The notes beneath the pieces are model-generated. The model was not told the DNA's origin. It worked only from the letters and a program-made list of their open reading frames with translations, and ran no database searches. A program made the translations under genes and the position numbers. A DNA stretch of 64,000 bases from contig NZ_JAJAVQ010000004.1 of NCBI RefSeq assembly GCF_020531985.1, positions 496,001-560,000 of the forward strand, given 5' to 3'. Source of the DNA: Rheinheimera aquimaris (lineage in GTDB: Bacteria > Pseudomonadota > Gammaproteobacteria > Enterobacterales > Alteromonadaceae). Positions 55,104 through 63,856 of the stretch are shown here, in pieces. How positions within the stretch are numbered: the first letter of the stretch is position 1; the number at the start of each line of letters is the position of its first letter.

Positions 55104-56684
55104 ATGAACCGTACAATGCTTTTTCTGGCCGTTAGCTCGGTGCTGGGCGTGGCAGCACTAAGTATCGATGTTCAGGCGTCGAGCCATCGTGAGGCGCCAA
55201 ACATCACCCGTATGCCGACACTGGATGCCACTGATTTTTATCTGTTCAATAGCTATGAAGCGGGTCGTGAAGACTATGTGTCGTTAATCGCTAATTACAT
55301 TCCGTTGCAGGACGCCTATGGTGGGCCGAATTATTTTGCGATGGATCCCCAGGCTGTTTACAGTATTCATATCGACAATGATGGTGATGCCAAGGCTGAC
55401 ATCAGTTTTAACTTTCGCTTTTCCAGCAGGCTGGCCAACGAGGGCATGGGCGTAAAATTACCAATAGGCCCTGCCGACAATCAGAGAATGGTCGCTGTGC
55501 CGCTAAAAAATGTCGGCGCGATAAGTGCTGACGATGCAACAGCACTTAATTTTATTGAAAACTATAGCCTGGAGTTACAAAGCGGTACCGCCAGTACCAT
55601 GCTGTCGCCAGATGGCGCAACAACTTTCACCAAACCCTACGATTATGTGGGTAACAAAACCTTCAACAGCGCCAGCGCTTATCAGGCCTATGCTGATCAA
55701 TATGTCTACAACGTTGCGATACCTGGCTGCGATGCGAAAGCTCGTGTTTTTGTTGGTCAGCGTAAAGACCCCTTTGTAGTGAATCTGGGAGAAACCTTCG
55801 ATCTGGTGAATTATGTTCCGGTTGAGGGCGACAGCACGCCGGGTGCTGGCGATGGGGCGGGTTTTCCCGGCGGCATTACCCAAAGCAGTGCCAATGACGA
55901 TTTGGCCACTAAAAATGTAACGGCTCTGGCCATTGAAGTGCCAAAAGCCTGCCTGACAGGAAGCGGTAACGGCGTGATAGGCGCCTGGACTACTGCCAGT
56001 CTGCCACAGGCGCGCATTTTAAACCCAAACGCCAGCCTGAGCCGGCCTGAAGTAAACGGCGGGGCGCTGGTGCAGGTGTCCCGTCTGAGTAACCCTTTGG
56101 TTAATGAGTTAGTCATTGGCCTGGCTGACAAAGATAAATTTAATAGCAGCCAGCCTGCAGATGACGGGCAGTTCGCTGACTATGTGACACATCCAAGTTT
56201 ACCTGCATTGCTGAATATTCTGTTCAAAGATGCGGTAAATGCGACATTGGGAACCGATATTACCGATCTGGCGCCATCGAACTTCCCGCGGCTGGATTTA
56301 GTTAATGCCTTTTTAACCGGCGTAGAGGGAGTTAACCAGTTGGCTACAGTTACACCGTCAGAAATGCTGCGGCTAAACACTGCTATCGCCGCTAAACCGA
56401 TGCAGATGCAGTCAGCTTTTGGTGTTGCCGGAGATGATTTAGCAGGTTTTCCAAATGGCCGGCGTCCGGGTGATGATGTGGTTGATATCGCACTGCGTGT
56501 GGTAATGGGGGCTTTGTGTCATGACATTCCGGTAAATGGTACGCCGACTAACTTAGGTTACTGCGCACCAGAGGATGCGCCTGTTGGTAATGTACCGTTT
56601 ACCGATGGCGCGCCGGTCAATGCCAGTATGTTCAATAGCAGCTTTCCCTACCTGTTAACACCGCTTGCCGGTTCACCAAATTAA
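55104..56684 (+). CDS. Exported DUF4331 protein
   Basis: This 526-residue protein has a signal peptide (MNRTMLFLAVSSVLGVAALSIDVQA, cleavage near residue 25) followed by SSHREAPNITRMPTLDATDFYLFNSYE, the hallmark start of DUF4331. Later segments (YSIHIDNDGDAKADISFNFRFSS, RVFVGQRKDPFVVNLGETFDLVN, LAIEVPKACLTG, SRLSNPLVNELVIGLADKDKFN) are also family-like. Its role is unknown; DUF4331 genes often stand near ECF sigma factors and TonB receptors. A GCATCC-N16-CGT site upstream suggests control by the adjacent sigma factor. A lipoprotein gene starts 10 bases after the stop. Confidence 0.9.
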   Translation: MNRTMLFLAVSSVLGVAALSIDVQASSHREAPNITRMPTLDATDFYLFNSYEAGREDYVSLIANYIPLQDAYGGPNYFAMDPQAVYSIHIDNDGDAKADISFNFRFSSRLANEGMGVKLPIGPADNQRMVAVPLKNVGAISADDATALNFIENYSLELQSGTASTMLSPDGATTFTKPYDYVGNKTFNSASAYQAYADQYVYNVAIPGCDAKARVFVGQRKDPFVVNLGETFDLVNYVPVEGDSTPGAGDGAGFPGGITQSSANDDLATKNVTALAIEVPKACLTGSGNGVIGAWTTASLPQARILNPNASLSRPEVNGGALVQVSRLSNPLVNELVIGLADKDKFNSSQPADDGQFADYVTHPSLPALLNILFKDAVNATLGTDITDLAPSNFPRLDLVNAFLTGVEGVNQLATVTPSEMLRLNTAIAAKPMQMQSAFGVAGDDLAGFPNGRRPGDDVVDIALRVVMGALCHDIPVNGTPTNLGYCAPEDAPVGNVPFTDGAPVNASMFNSSFPYLLTPLAGSPN

Positions 56685-56694
56685 GGGGGACACC

Positions 56695-57177
56695 ATGAAC
56701 AGATTAGCTGCAAGTACAGCTTTCGTTTTGGCTGTGTTACTGGGCGGATGTAACGACTCTGACCAGCCTAACGTCGCGCCAGAGTTGGGGGCCAACAACT
56801 TTGTCACTGAAACAGATGTCCCGGTAATGGATAGGATTAGTGCCAGCGATACTAACGGCGACAGTCTGACGTTTAGCGTGGCATCACCGCCGCAAAATGG
56901 TGGCTTGATGTTAAGCGCAGACGGCCGCTTTACCTATACACCCGACAGCGGGTATACCGGTAGTGACAGCTTTATGGTGGCGGTATCGGACGGCGAGTTG
57001 ACCGCAAATGGGCAGGTTACTGTGGATATTGCGGTGGCGATAGTGTCGTTTCTCAGTTATAGCCGCGCTGCTTTTGCGCAAACAGAACAGGATTTGCCCC
57101 TGGGCGTTAATGGTCGCGATTTTACGCAGGATGCGACCAGCACTTCAGACTACACAGATCTTCTGACCGGGCCTTAA
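56695..57177 (+). CDS. Lipoprotein with tandem-type Ig/cadherin-like domain
   Basis: This 160-residue protein has a lipobox signal peptide (AFVLAVLLGGC, Cys near residue 19). A single beta-sandwich domain follows: NVAPELGANNFVTETDVPVMDRISASDTNGDSLTFSVASPPQNGGLMLSADGRFTYTPDSGYTGSDSFMVAVSDGE. This is the pattern of VCBS/cadherin-like repeats, in which SADGRFTYTPDSGYTGSDSF is diagnostic. The tail has no known domain. It is probably anchored to the outer membrane and may bind the DUF4331 protein made from the same transcript. AAGGGGGA precedes the ATG. A strong terminator follows. Confidence 0.8.
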   Translation: MNRLAASTAFVLAVLLGGCNDSDQPNVAPELGANNFVTETDVPVMDRISASDTNGDSLTFSVASPPQNGGLMLSADGRFTYTPDSGYTGSDSFMVAVSDGELTANGQVTVDIAVAIVSFLSYSRAAFAQTEQDLPLGVNGRDFTQDATSTSDYTDLLTGP

Positions 57178-57183
57178 CCTGCC

Positions 57184-57217
57184 AAACGCAGAGCGGTATT
57201 ACTGCTCTGCGTTTTTA
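57184..57217 (+). terminator. Terminator inside the DUF4331 cluster
   Basis: AAACGCAGAGC pairs with GCTCTGCGTTT around a 9-base loop and is followed by more T. It lies only 17 bases before the TPR gene, so downstream genes depend on read-through or a separate promoter. Confidence 0.88.
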
Positions 57218-57233
57218 CTTTTAAGAGTATGCT

Positions 57234-58292
57234 ATGCGTATTATCCGTATCACTTTAACGATGCTGTGCCTACTGAGTTTATCAGTTGCCGCAGCGCCGT
57301 TTAAACCAGCATCAGATTCGACACTTCAACTGCAACCGGTGTTACCCCTTAGCGCAAGAATGCAACAGTTATCGGCACAACTGGGGCGTCATCCCGAAGA
57401 CAATACGCGGCTTGAACTGGCAGGGTTGTATCTTCAGGGGGCCAGGCAGCCGGGTTATGACGACTGGTTTCACCAGGCGGATGAATTGTTGCACGCCGTG
57501 AGCCAGACAGGCTCGGTTCGTTATCTGCTGCTACAGGCCGATTTACAGCAACAGCAGCACCAGTTTTCGCAGGCTATGCAAAGTTTAAATAAAGTATTTG
57601 CTGCAACACCGCATCATCAGCAAGCCAGTCTGATGGCTGCGCGCATTTATCTGGCCCAGAATGAGCAAGCGTTAGCACAGCAGGCTTGTCACCGGCTGTG
57701 GCAGCAGGATCTTTTTTTGTTTTCTGTGTGCAGCTATGAAGTGGCCGGGCGTCGTGGTCAGTGGACACAAAGTTATGCTGCGCTGCAAGAACTGTGGCAA
57801 CGTCAGCGGCTGACTTCAGAGCTGGATATCTGGTTAAGAGGAATATTAGCCGAGCAAGCAGAACAGCTACAACAGGTCTCTGATGCACGGCAATGGCTAA
57901 CACCCATACTGCAAAATGCCCCGACCAGTTTATGGCTAAAATGGGCAGACCTTAGTCTGCAGCTGAATGATGCAAAGCCGGTATACCAGCGGCTGTCACA
58001 TGCATATCAACAGCATGGTCTGTCAGATGGTTTATTACTGCGCTTAACGTTAGCCGAGCGCCAGCTTGGAGCGGGCAGAGCTTATCATGCTCTGTTGACA
58101 GAGCGCATCGAGTTACGCCTTGCCAGAGGGGATGCCGATCATGCTGCAGATTTGGTGCACTATTTTTTACGGCTCAAACATGATGCAAAAGCAGCGCTTT
58201 ATTGGGCTACCGTGAATTACCAAACTGCAAAAGAGCCGGATGATCTGCGCTTACTGACATTAAGCGAAAATGCCGTAAAAGGAGTTTATTGA
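57234..58292 (+). CDS. Exported TPR-repeat protein
   Basis: This 352-residue protein has a signal peptide (MRIIRITLTMLCLLSLSVAAA). It is otherwise helical with TPR-like units, for example NTRLELAGLYLQGARQPGYDDWFHQADELL, SVRYLLLQADLQQQQHQFSQAMQSLNKVF and QASLMAARIYLAQNEQALAQQACHRLW. TPR proteins usually mediate protein contacts. It is periplasmic and overlaps the next gene by one base (TGATG), so it is coupled to the HupE-like domain protein and TonB receptor. Its specific partner is unknown. Confidence 0.82.
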   Translation: MRIIRITLTMLCLLSLSVAAAPFKPASDSTLQLQPVLPLSARMQQLSAQLGRHPEDNTRLELAGLYLQGARQPGYDDWFHQADELLHAVSQTGSVRYLLLQADLQQQQHQFSQAMQSLNKVFAATPHHQQASLMAARIYLAQNEQALAQQACHRLWQQDLFLFSVCSYEVAGRRGQWTQSYAALQELWQRQRLTSELDIWLRGILAEQAEQLQQVSDARQWLTPILQNAPTSLWLKWADLSLQLNDAKPVYQRLSHAYQQHGLSDGLLLRLTLAERQLGAGRAYHALLTERIELRLARGDADHAADLVHYFLRLKHDAKAALYWATVNYQTAKEPDDLRLLTLSENAVKGVY

Positions 58293-58804
58293 TGAGACTC
58301 ACCGCAATCTGTCAGCTGTTAGCCGCATTGCTGATGCCTGGCAGCGCTATCGCGCATACCTTCAGCACCGCATATATGGAAGTCTCAGTTTTTAACGGGC
58401 AGCCTGCTGTGCTATGGAAAGTTGCGTTACACGATTTAGCTAAAGCCCGTTTGATCCCCGGCGAACATGATGAACAGATTAGCTGGCAACAAGTGATGGA
58501 CAGTGAGCTGGCGTTACAGCGCTATGTTGACCAGCATCTTGCATTTAACAGTGCAGAGCAGCCGTGCCGGGTTACTGCACTAGCCAGCAATGAATGGCAA
58601 TTACAACGGCTGCAGCGCGATCTGTACTTACTACTGCCACTAAAGGTTGATTGTCCGCAGCCGGACAACTGGCAGCTAAGTTACCTGGCCCTGTCTGAAT
58701 ATGATGCCAGCCATAAATTGCTGTTGTCGTGGCAGGTGCCGGGAGAGAAGGCAACTGCCGTTTTGTCGGCCACTGCACCATATTATCCAGCCGTTAGTCG
58801 CTAA
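58292..58804 (+). CDS. Exported protein resembling the periplasmic domain of HupE/UreJ proteins
   Basis: This 170-residue protein has a signal peptide ending near SAIA and a mature start HTFSTAYMEVSVFNGQPAVLWKVALHDLAKARLI. This fits the N-terminal periplasmic domain of large HupE/UreJ_2-type proteins (pattern AH-x-S-x-SYL...WDIALRDL). In the usual protein a C-terminal multi-pass membrane domain follows; here the gene ends at PYYPAVSR with no membrane part, 10 bases before the TonB receptor. It is therefore a domain-only or truncated version. GGAG lies 7 bases before the ATG. No metal site can be shown. Confidence 0.65.
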   Translation: MRLTAICQLLAALLMPGSAIAHTFSTAYMEVSVFNGQPAVLWKVALHDLAKARLIPGEHDEQISWQQVMDSELALQRYVDQHLAFNSAEQPCRVTALASNEWQLQRLQRDLYLLLPLKVDCPQPDNWQLSYLALSEYDASHKLLLSWQVPGEKATAVLSATAPYYPAVSR

Positions 58805-58814
58805 GGACGCTTTA

Positions 58815-60866
58815 ATGAAATATCTCCCGGTCAGCTGGCTCAGCCTGATGCTTTTGTCGCTAGCGCCATTATCTCAGGTGATAGCAGACCCTTTGTCTGC
58901 CCACATGATGGAGCAAATTACTATTAAAGGCAGGCAGACCGATTTGCTGGGCCTGGCCAGTTCGGCGTCTGAGGGCGTTATTGGTAACAGCGAAATTGCC
59001 GACCGTCCTTTACTGCGAACCGGTGAAGTACTGGAGTTTATTCCCGGTATGGTGGTAACCCAGCATAGCGGCAGCGGTAAAGCGAATCAGTATTTTTTGC
59101 GTGGTTTTAATCTGGACCACGGCACCGATTTTGCCACTTATGTTGACGGTATGCCGGTTAATATGCGCAGCCACGGCCATGGCCAGGGCTATACCGATTT
59201 AAACTTCATCATGCCCGAGGTTATCGCACAGATTGATTATCAGAAAGGTGCTTACCATGCTAATAGCGGCGACTTTTCCTCAGCGGGTACCGCACGCTTT
59301 GGTATTCAAAACCGCACTAGCAAAACGGCAGCACTTACTTTGGGGCAACATGGCTACAGCCGCCTGCTTGGCAAAGGTAGTTCCGCTGCAGGCAAGGGCA
59401 ACATGCTGTTGGCAGCAGAGTTGCAGCAATATACCGGGCCCTGGACGGATGTCGATGAAAACGTTGATAAAGTAAATTTGCTGGCTCGATACAGCCAGAA
59501 TGTGGGCGCGGGCCAGTTAGCGCTGACAATGATGGCATATGACAATAGTTGGAATTCAGCAGATCAAATACCACAGCGGGCAGTAGTACAGGGATTAATT
59601 GACAGCTTTGGCTCACTGGATACTGATTTGGGTGGCAACAGTTCACGCTATAGCCTTTCTGCCAGTTGGTACAGCGATGCCTGGCAGTGGAATGCTTATG
59701 CAATACAGGCCAAAATGGATCTGTGGTCCAATTTTACTTATTTCCTTAATGATCCGGTCAACGGCGATCAGTTTGAGCAGGTCGATGACAGGTGGATATA
59801 TGGTGGTGAGCTAAGTCATCACTGGCATCATCAGGTAGGCGAATTTGCGGTGGAGCATGTCGCCGGGACACAGCTGCGTTATGATGATATCGCTGAGGTA
59901 GGGCTTTACAACACCGCAAAGCGGCAGCGTTTAAGTTCAGTTCGTTCAGATGCCGTTGAACAAGGCTCTGTGGCGTTATTCAGCCAAACTACGCTGCAAC
60001 TGAACAGTGACTGGAGCGCGCACTTAGGTATCCGTTACGATTATGTCGATGCTGACGTGACCAGTGATCTGGCTCTGAATGGTGGTAGTGTCTCTGACGG
60101 TATTGCGTCGCTGAAAACGGGGCTGAGTTATCAGTTTGCCGCGAATTGGCAGGCTTATATCAATGCCGGACAAGGTTTTCACTCGAATGACGCCCGTGGC
60201 GCAACGACGACAGTCGATCCGGTTAGTGGTGACAGTGTCGCGCCGCTTAACCTGCTGGTTCGTAGCAATGGTGCTGAACTTGGCCTGCGCTTTTTTGACT
60301 ACAGTGCGCTTAATGCGTCAGTCGCGTTGTGGTACCTGGAGATGGATTCTGAGCTGTTGTATGTCGGTGATGCCGGTACAAACGAACCCAGCCGTGCGTC
60401 AAGGCGCTTCGGCGTAGAAGTGGCAGCTTATTACTGGTTTAACAGCAATTGGAGCATAGATGCCGAGCTTGCACTGACGCGCTCACGGTTTTCTCAGAAT
60501 AGCCCTGAAGAAGGCAATTACGTAGATGGTGCTTTGCCGGTAGTTGCCAGCTTGGGAGTGATTTATAAAGCAGACTCTCCCTGGCAGCTGAGTTTACGGC
60601 TGCGACATTTTGGCAAACGTACATTGGACAGCTATAACCGCCAGCGTTCCGGCACCAGCACCGTGCTAAATGGCGGCTACCAGTATCAATGGCAAAACTG
60701 GCAACTCGGGTTTGAGCTGCTAAACCTGCTCGACAGCAATGACAGCGACATTGATTATTTTTATGCTTCCCGTCTTACTGATGAGCCGGCAGAGGGGGTG
60801 GAGGACAGGCATTCTCATCCGATGGAACCCCGCAGTGCCCGCCTGACAATACGGTATCAGTTTTAA
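58815..60866 (+). CDS. TonB-dependent receptor of the DUF4331 cluster
   Basis: This 683-residue outer-membrane receptor has a signal peptide to about VIAD (residue 25). The plug has EVLEFIPGMVVTQHSGSGKANQYFLRGFNLDHGTDFATYVDGMPVNMRSHGHGQGYTDLNF, followed by a barrel ending in RSARLTIRYQF. The His-rich plug loop RSHGHGQGY and a His pair near the end (DRHSHPMEP) could touch a metal, but this is inference. It is much shorter than the two tandem receptors at 20-27 kb and belongs to another class. AAGGA precedes the ATG. It is the last likely member of the TPR-HupE-like-receptor unit. Confidence 0.92.
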   Translation: MKYLPVSWLSLMLLSLAPLSQVIADPLSAHMMEQITIKGRQTDLLGLASSASEGVIGNSEIADRPLLRTGEVLEFIPGMVVTQHSGSGKANQYFLRGFNLDHGTDFATYVDGMPVNMRSHGHGQGYTDLNFIMPEVIAQIDYQKGAYHANSGDFSSAGTARFGIQNRTSKTAALTLGQHGYSRLLGKGSSAAGKGNMLLAAELQQYTGPWTDVDENVDKVNLLARYSQNVGAGQLALTMMAYDNSWNSADQIPQRAVVQGLIDSFGSLDTDLGGNSSRYSLSASWYSDAWQWNAYAIQAKMDLWSNFTYFLNDPVNGDQFEQVDDRWIYGGELSHHWHHQVGEFAVEHVAGTQLRYDDIAEVGLYNTAKRQRLSSVRSDAVEQGSVALFSQTTLQLNSDWSAHLGIRYDYVDADVTSDLALNGGSVSDGIASLKTGLSYQFAANWQAYINAGQGFHSNDARGATTTVDPVSGDSVAPLNLLVRSNGAELGLRFFDYSALNASVALWYLEMDSELLYVGDAGTNEPSRASRRFGVEVAAYYWFNSNWSIDAELALTRSRFSQNSPEEGNYVDGALPVVASLGVIYKADSPWQLSLRLRHFGKRTLDSYNRQRSGTSTVLNGGYQYQWQNWQLGFELLNLLDSNDSDIDYFYASRLTDEPAEGVEDRHSHPMEPRSARLTIRYQF

Positions 60867-60951
60867 GCCTGTCGCTTTGGTACAGATCGGTTTAAGCTTA
60901 GCGTACGTAATGAACTGGCAACATAACAGTGAGCCCTTACAGGAGATAACA

Positions 60952-61503
60952 ATGAAACAGCTACTAAGCGCTATGGCGATAATCACCTCAGTGCTTGCCG
61001 CGCCGGCGATGGCAAATCAATGCGGTGAAATTCTTGGCCATTCCATGCAGCAACTGAATACCCGGGAAAGCGTAGATTTATGTGACAGCTTTAAAGGCAA
61101 AACTGTGCTGGTGGTAAATACCGCAAGCAAGTGTGGCTTTACACCGCAGTTTGATGCATTGGAAGCGCTGTACCAGAAGTATCAGGACAAAGGTTTGGTG
61201 GTGCTGGGCTTTCCTTCCGACAGCTTTAAACAGGAATATGACGATGCCGGTAAAACGGCTGAAGTGTGTTATTTAACCTACGGCGTAAAATTTCCTATGT
61301 TTGCCAGTTCTAAAGTCACTGGTGATGACGCTAACCCGGTATTTAAAGCGCTGATTGCCAAAACCGGTGAAACACCGAGCTGGAATTTTAATAAGTACCT
61401 GGTGAGCAGTGATGAGCAAACCGTAAAACACTTTGGCAGCCGCACTAAGCCGGACGATAAAGAGTTTATCGCTGAGCTGGAAAGTATGCTGGCAGGTAAA
61501 TAA
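60952..61503 (+). CDS. Periplasmic glutathione peroxidase-like enzyme
   Basis: This 183-residue protein has a signal peptide (MKQLLSAMAIITSVLAAPAMA) and the glutathione peroxidase fold. The peroxidatic Cys is in NTASKCGFTPQFDALEALYQKY, FPSDSFKQE replaces the more usual FPCNQFGGQE, and the catalytic Trp is in WNFNKYLV. The lost Cys in FPSD means the common two-Cys resolving mechanism may be changed, though another Cys (EVCYLTYGVKFP) is available. AGGAG precedes the ATG at 60952. No terminator separates it from the TonB receptor 85 bases upstream, so it may be in the same regulon. Confidence 0.9.
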   Translation: MKQLLSAMAIITSVLAAPAMANQCGEILGHSMQQLNTRESVDLCDSFKGKTVLVVNTASKCGFTPQFDALEALYQKYQDKGLVVLGFPSDSFKQEYDDAGKTAEVCYLTYGVKFPMFASSKVTGDDANPVFKALIAKTGETPSWNFNKYLVSSDEQTVKHFGSRTKPDDKEFIAELESMLAGK

Positions 61504-61543
61504 CCTTATTAAGGAAAAAACTAGCGTTTAGTCTGTAAATAAT

Positions 61544-61577
61544 AATGGCAGCGTATCAACCTATGCTGCCATTTTTT
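61544..61577 (+). terminator. Intrinsic terminator after the glutathione peroxidase gene
   Basis: AATGGCAGC / GCTGCCATT around a 12-base loop, followed by TTTTT. It closes the cluster that begins at the TPR gene. Confidence 0.85.
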
Positions 61578-61775
61578 CGGAAATATTGGCATCCACTCTA
61601 TAGCATTACCGCTGCCGCAAAAGCTGATTACAGCAATTTTTATTATATTACTCAGGCTTGCTTCGAATAAAAATTTGAATTTATTAATAAAAACAGCGAC
61701 ATTCTATCTGGCGCTGCTCGTTACCCAATTCGCCTTTTTGCCATGATGGAATAACTTCGCTCAGAAGGAAGCATA

Positions 61776-62699
61776 ATGAAACTGACACATATTTTTGCCG
61801 TTTGCTTCATGTTGCTGGCACCAATTGCTTATGCCAGTAATGAAGAAACAGTCGTCCCACAGGACGAAACTACACAGCAACAAGCAGAATACGAGGAATG
61901 GGCCGGTCAAATCCTGGCATCATTGCAGAAAAATCAGGGTAGGATCAGCCTGCCGGGAACGGATGCAACACTGAATATTCCTGATGAGTTTTACTTTTTA
62001 TCAGCAAAAGATGCCGAAACCGTGTTGGTTGATGTGTGGGGTAACCCGCCGGGACAAAATGTACTGGGCATGATTTTTCCGGCTAATTTCACCCCGTTTG
62101 ACGCCGAGTCATGGGCAGTTACTGTCGAATACGAACAGGACGGTTATGTATCGGATGAAGATGCTGCAGATATTGACTACACAGAATTGTTAGTACAGAT
62201 GCAGCAGGATACAGCAGAAGCCAGCAAAGAGCGGGTAGAGCATGGTTATGAGCCAATCGCGTTAGTCGGTTGGGCCGCAAAACCATTTTATGATCAGGCG
62301 CAGCATAAGCTGCACTGGGCCAAGGAAATTCAATTTGGTGACAATGAAGTTAATACGCTGAATTACAATATCCGCGTGCTGGGGCGTAAAGGGGTACTGG
62401 TATTGAATTTTATTGCCGGTATGGAACAGCTGCCACAAATTAACCAGAATTTAGATTCGGTACTGGCCCTGGCCGAATTTAATAGTGGTGCTCAGTATGC
62501 TGATTTTAACCCGGAGCTGGATCAGGTTGCTGCGTATGGTTTGGGCGCATTAGTCGCCGGTAAAGTGCTGGCGAAAACCGGCTTTTTGGCGCTGGCACTG
62601 GTGTTTCTGAAAAAGTTTGGTGTTTTTATTTTGCTGGGCCTGGGCGCATTGCTACGAAAACTATTTGCTAAGAAGTCAGTACCTACCTCACCAAATTGA
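61776..62699 (+). CDS. DUF2167 membrane protein
   Basis: This 307-residue protein has a signal peptide (MKLTHIFAVCFMLLAPIAYA), a long periplasmic DUF2167 domain and two adjacent C-terminal hydrophobic stretches (LGALVAGKVLAKTGFLALALVFL and FGVFILLGLGALL). Domain marks are GRISLPGTDATLNIPDEFYFLSAKDAETVLVDVWGNPPGQNVLGMIFP, WAVTVEYEQDGYVSDEDAADIDYTELL and VGWAAKPFYDQAQHKLHWAKEIQFG. Related proteins are stress-linked in some bacteria, but the function is unknown. It has its own promoter region of about 200 bases and its own terminator. Confidence 0.88.
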   Translation: MKLTHIFAVCFMLLAPIAYASNEETVVPQDETTQQQAEYEEWAGQILASLQKNQGRISLPGTDATLNIPDEFYFLSAKDAETVLVDVWGNPPGQNVLGMIFPANFTPFDAESWAVTVEYEQDGYVSDEDAADIDYTELLVQMQQDTAEASKERVEHGYEPIALVGWAAKPFYDQAQHKLHWAKEIQFGDNEVNTLNYNIRVLGRKGVLVLNFIAGMEQLPQINQNLDSVLALAEFNSGAQYADFNPELDQVAAYGLGALVAGKVLAKTGFLALALVFLKKFGVFILLGLGALLRKLFAKKSVPTSPN

Positions 62700-62724
62700 A
62701 GCTATGTAGTGTACTTGCATTGTA

Positions 62725-62756
62725 TAAAAAGCCCGGCTACTGCGGCGGGCTTTTTA
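62725..62756. terminator. Bidirectional terminator between DUF2167 and tautomerase genes
   Basis: AAAAAGCCCG / CGGGCTTTTT form a stem with an imperfect GC-rich inner part. It serves the two convergent genes. Confidence 0.85.
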
Positions 62757-62766
62757 TTACAGGCAT

Positions 62767-62988
62767 TTATCGCTCAGTTTTTTTTGCCGCTTCGCGCTGA
62801 CGGCGGCGGGTGATATTTTCCCGGTCCAGGCCCCAATTATCGGTAGGTACCTCATCAATAATGACAAAGGTAGTGGCCGGGTCCTTACCCAGCACATCGC
62901 TGAGTAAGTCTGTTACGCCTTCAATTAATTGCAGTTTCTGCTCTGTTGTCACGCCCTCTTCAGTGACACGGATATTAACGTATGGCAT
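62767..62988 (-). CDS. 4-oxalocrotonate tautomerase family protein
   Basis: This 73-residue protein starts MPYVNIRVTEEGVTTEQKLQLIEGVTDLLSDVLGKDPATTFVIIDEVPTDNWGLDRENITRRR. After Met removal, Pro1 would be the catalytic base, as in 4-oxalocrotonate tautomerases. The typical Arg at position 11 is not clear (TEEG), so the substrate may differ from the classical enzyme. It follows the SDR gene by 23 bases and is likely co-transcribed, possibly in a small catabolic or detoxifying unit controlled by the divergent LysR gene. Confidence 0.88.
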   Translation of the reverse strand: MPYVNIRVTEEGVTTEQKLQLIEGVTDLLSDVLGKDPATTFVIIDEVPTDNWGLDRENITRRRQREAAKKTER

Positions 62989-63011
62989 AGCGATGCTCCT
63001 TGGACAATCAA

Positions 63012-63755
63012 TTACCAGACACCGGCTGCGGCGCCGCCGTCAACCGCCATAATAGTACCACTGACATACGCCGAATCGGTCAGATACAACACAGCCGCGA
63101 CGATATCCTGCACAGTGCCGGTTTTACCGCTGGGTGACAGCTGATTCAGGAACGCTTGAGCGTCAGCAAAGTTACCATGCAGCGGCGTTTCAATAATACC
63201 CGGTGCTACCGCATTAACACGGATATTTGTCGGCGCCAGTTCGACTGCAAGATGGCGGGTAGCCGCATTTATGCCGCCTTTTATCAGTACCGGCAAGGCA
63301 GCCGGCAGTTTGGCGGTAGGCTGTAGCCCAATGTTGGCGGTGATACTGACAATATGGCCGCCGCCGTGAGCTTGCATATGGGTCACAGCTTGCTGCACCG
63401 GGTAGAAAAAGCCCTGCAGGTTAGTCGCAACTAAGGCATTAAGGTCGGTTTCAGTGTAATGATTTACCGGCTTGGCGATAAATACACCGGCATTATTAAT
63501 CAGCACATCGACACCGCCGAAGTGTTTAATGGTCTGGTCGAATAACATTTTGGCTGTCTCAGGTTTGGCAATATCACCGGCCACAGTGAGAAAGTTGGCC
63601 GGGTTACCTAGCTCGTTCGCGGCCTGCGCTAAGCGCTCAGCCGTGCGGGCATTACCTACTACATTATAACCACGCTCTAAGTATGCTTTAGCAATGGCAA
63701 ACCCAATGCCACTGGAAGCACCTGTCACTATAACTGTCTGTTTGCTGTTGCTCAT
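63012..63755 (-). CDS. SDR-family protein lacking the usual catalytic Tyr
   Basis: This 247-residue protein has the Rossmann cofactor loop VTGASSGIGFAIA (about residues 10-22), the NNAG motif (VLINNAGVF) and VNAVAPGIIETPLH, all SDR marks. The active-site segment differs: where SDRs have Y-x3-K, this protein has PVLIKGGINAATRHLA, so the Lys is kept but Tyr is Pro, and the usual Ser is Thr or Ala (VSITANIG). It may therefore be an atypical or non-catalytic SDR. AGGAG precedes the ATG at 63755. It is divergent from a LysR regulator. Confidence 0.88.
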   Translation of the reverse strand: MSNSKQTVIVTGASSGIGFAIAKAYLERGYNVVGNARTAERLAQAANELGNPANFLTVAGDIAKPETAKMLFDQTIKHFGGVDVLINNAGVFIAKPVNHYTETDLNALVATNLQGFFYPVQQAVTHMQAHGGGHIVSITANIGLQPTAKLPAALPVLIKGGINAATRHLAVELAPTNIRVNAVAPGIIETPLHGNFADAQAFLNQLSPSGKTGTVQDIVAAVLYLTDSAYVSGTIMAVDGGAAAGVW

Positions 63756-63856
63756 ATTTTGCTCCTTGTAGCTGAAATGTTGGCACCGTAAACCGGTCAG
63801 CAATGACACTTTACTTTTAACCAGAGTGCCGATAAATATCGGATTATTTGAATTAC

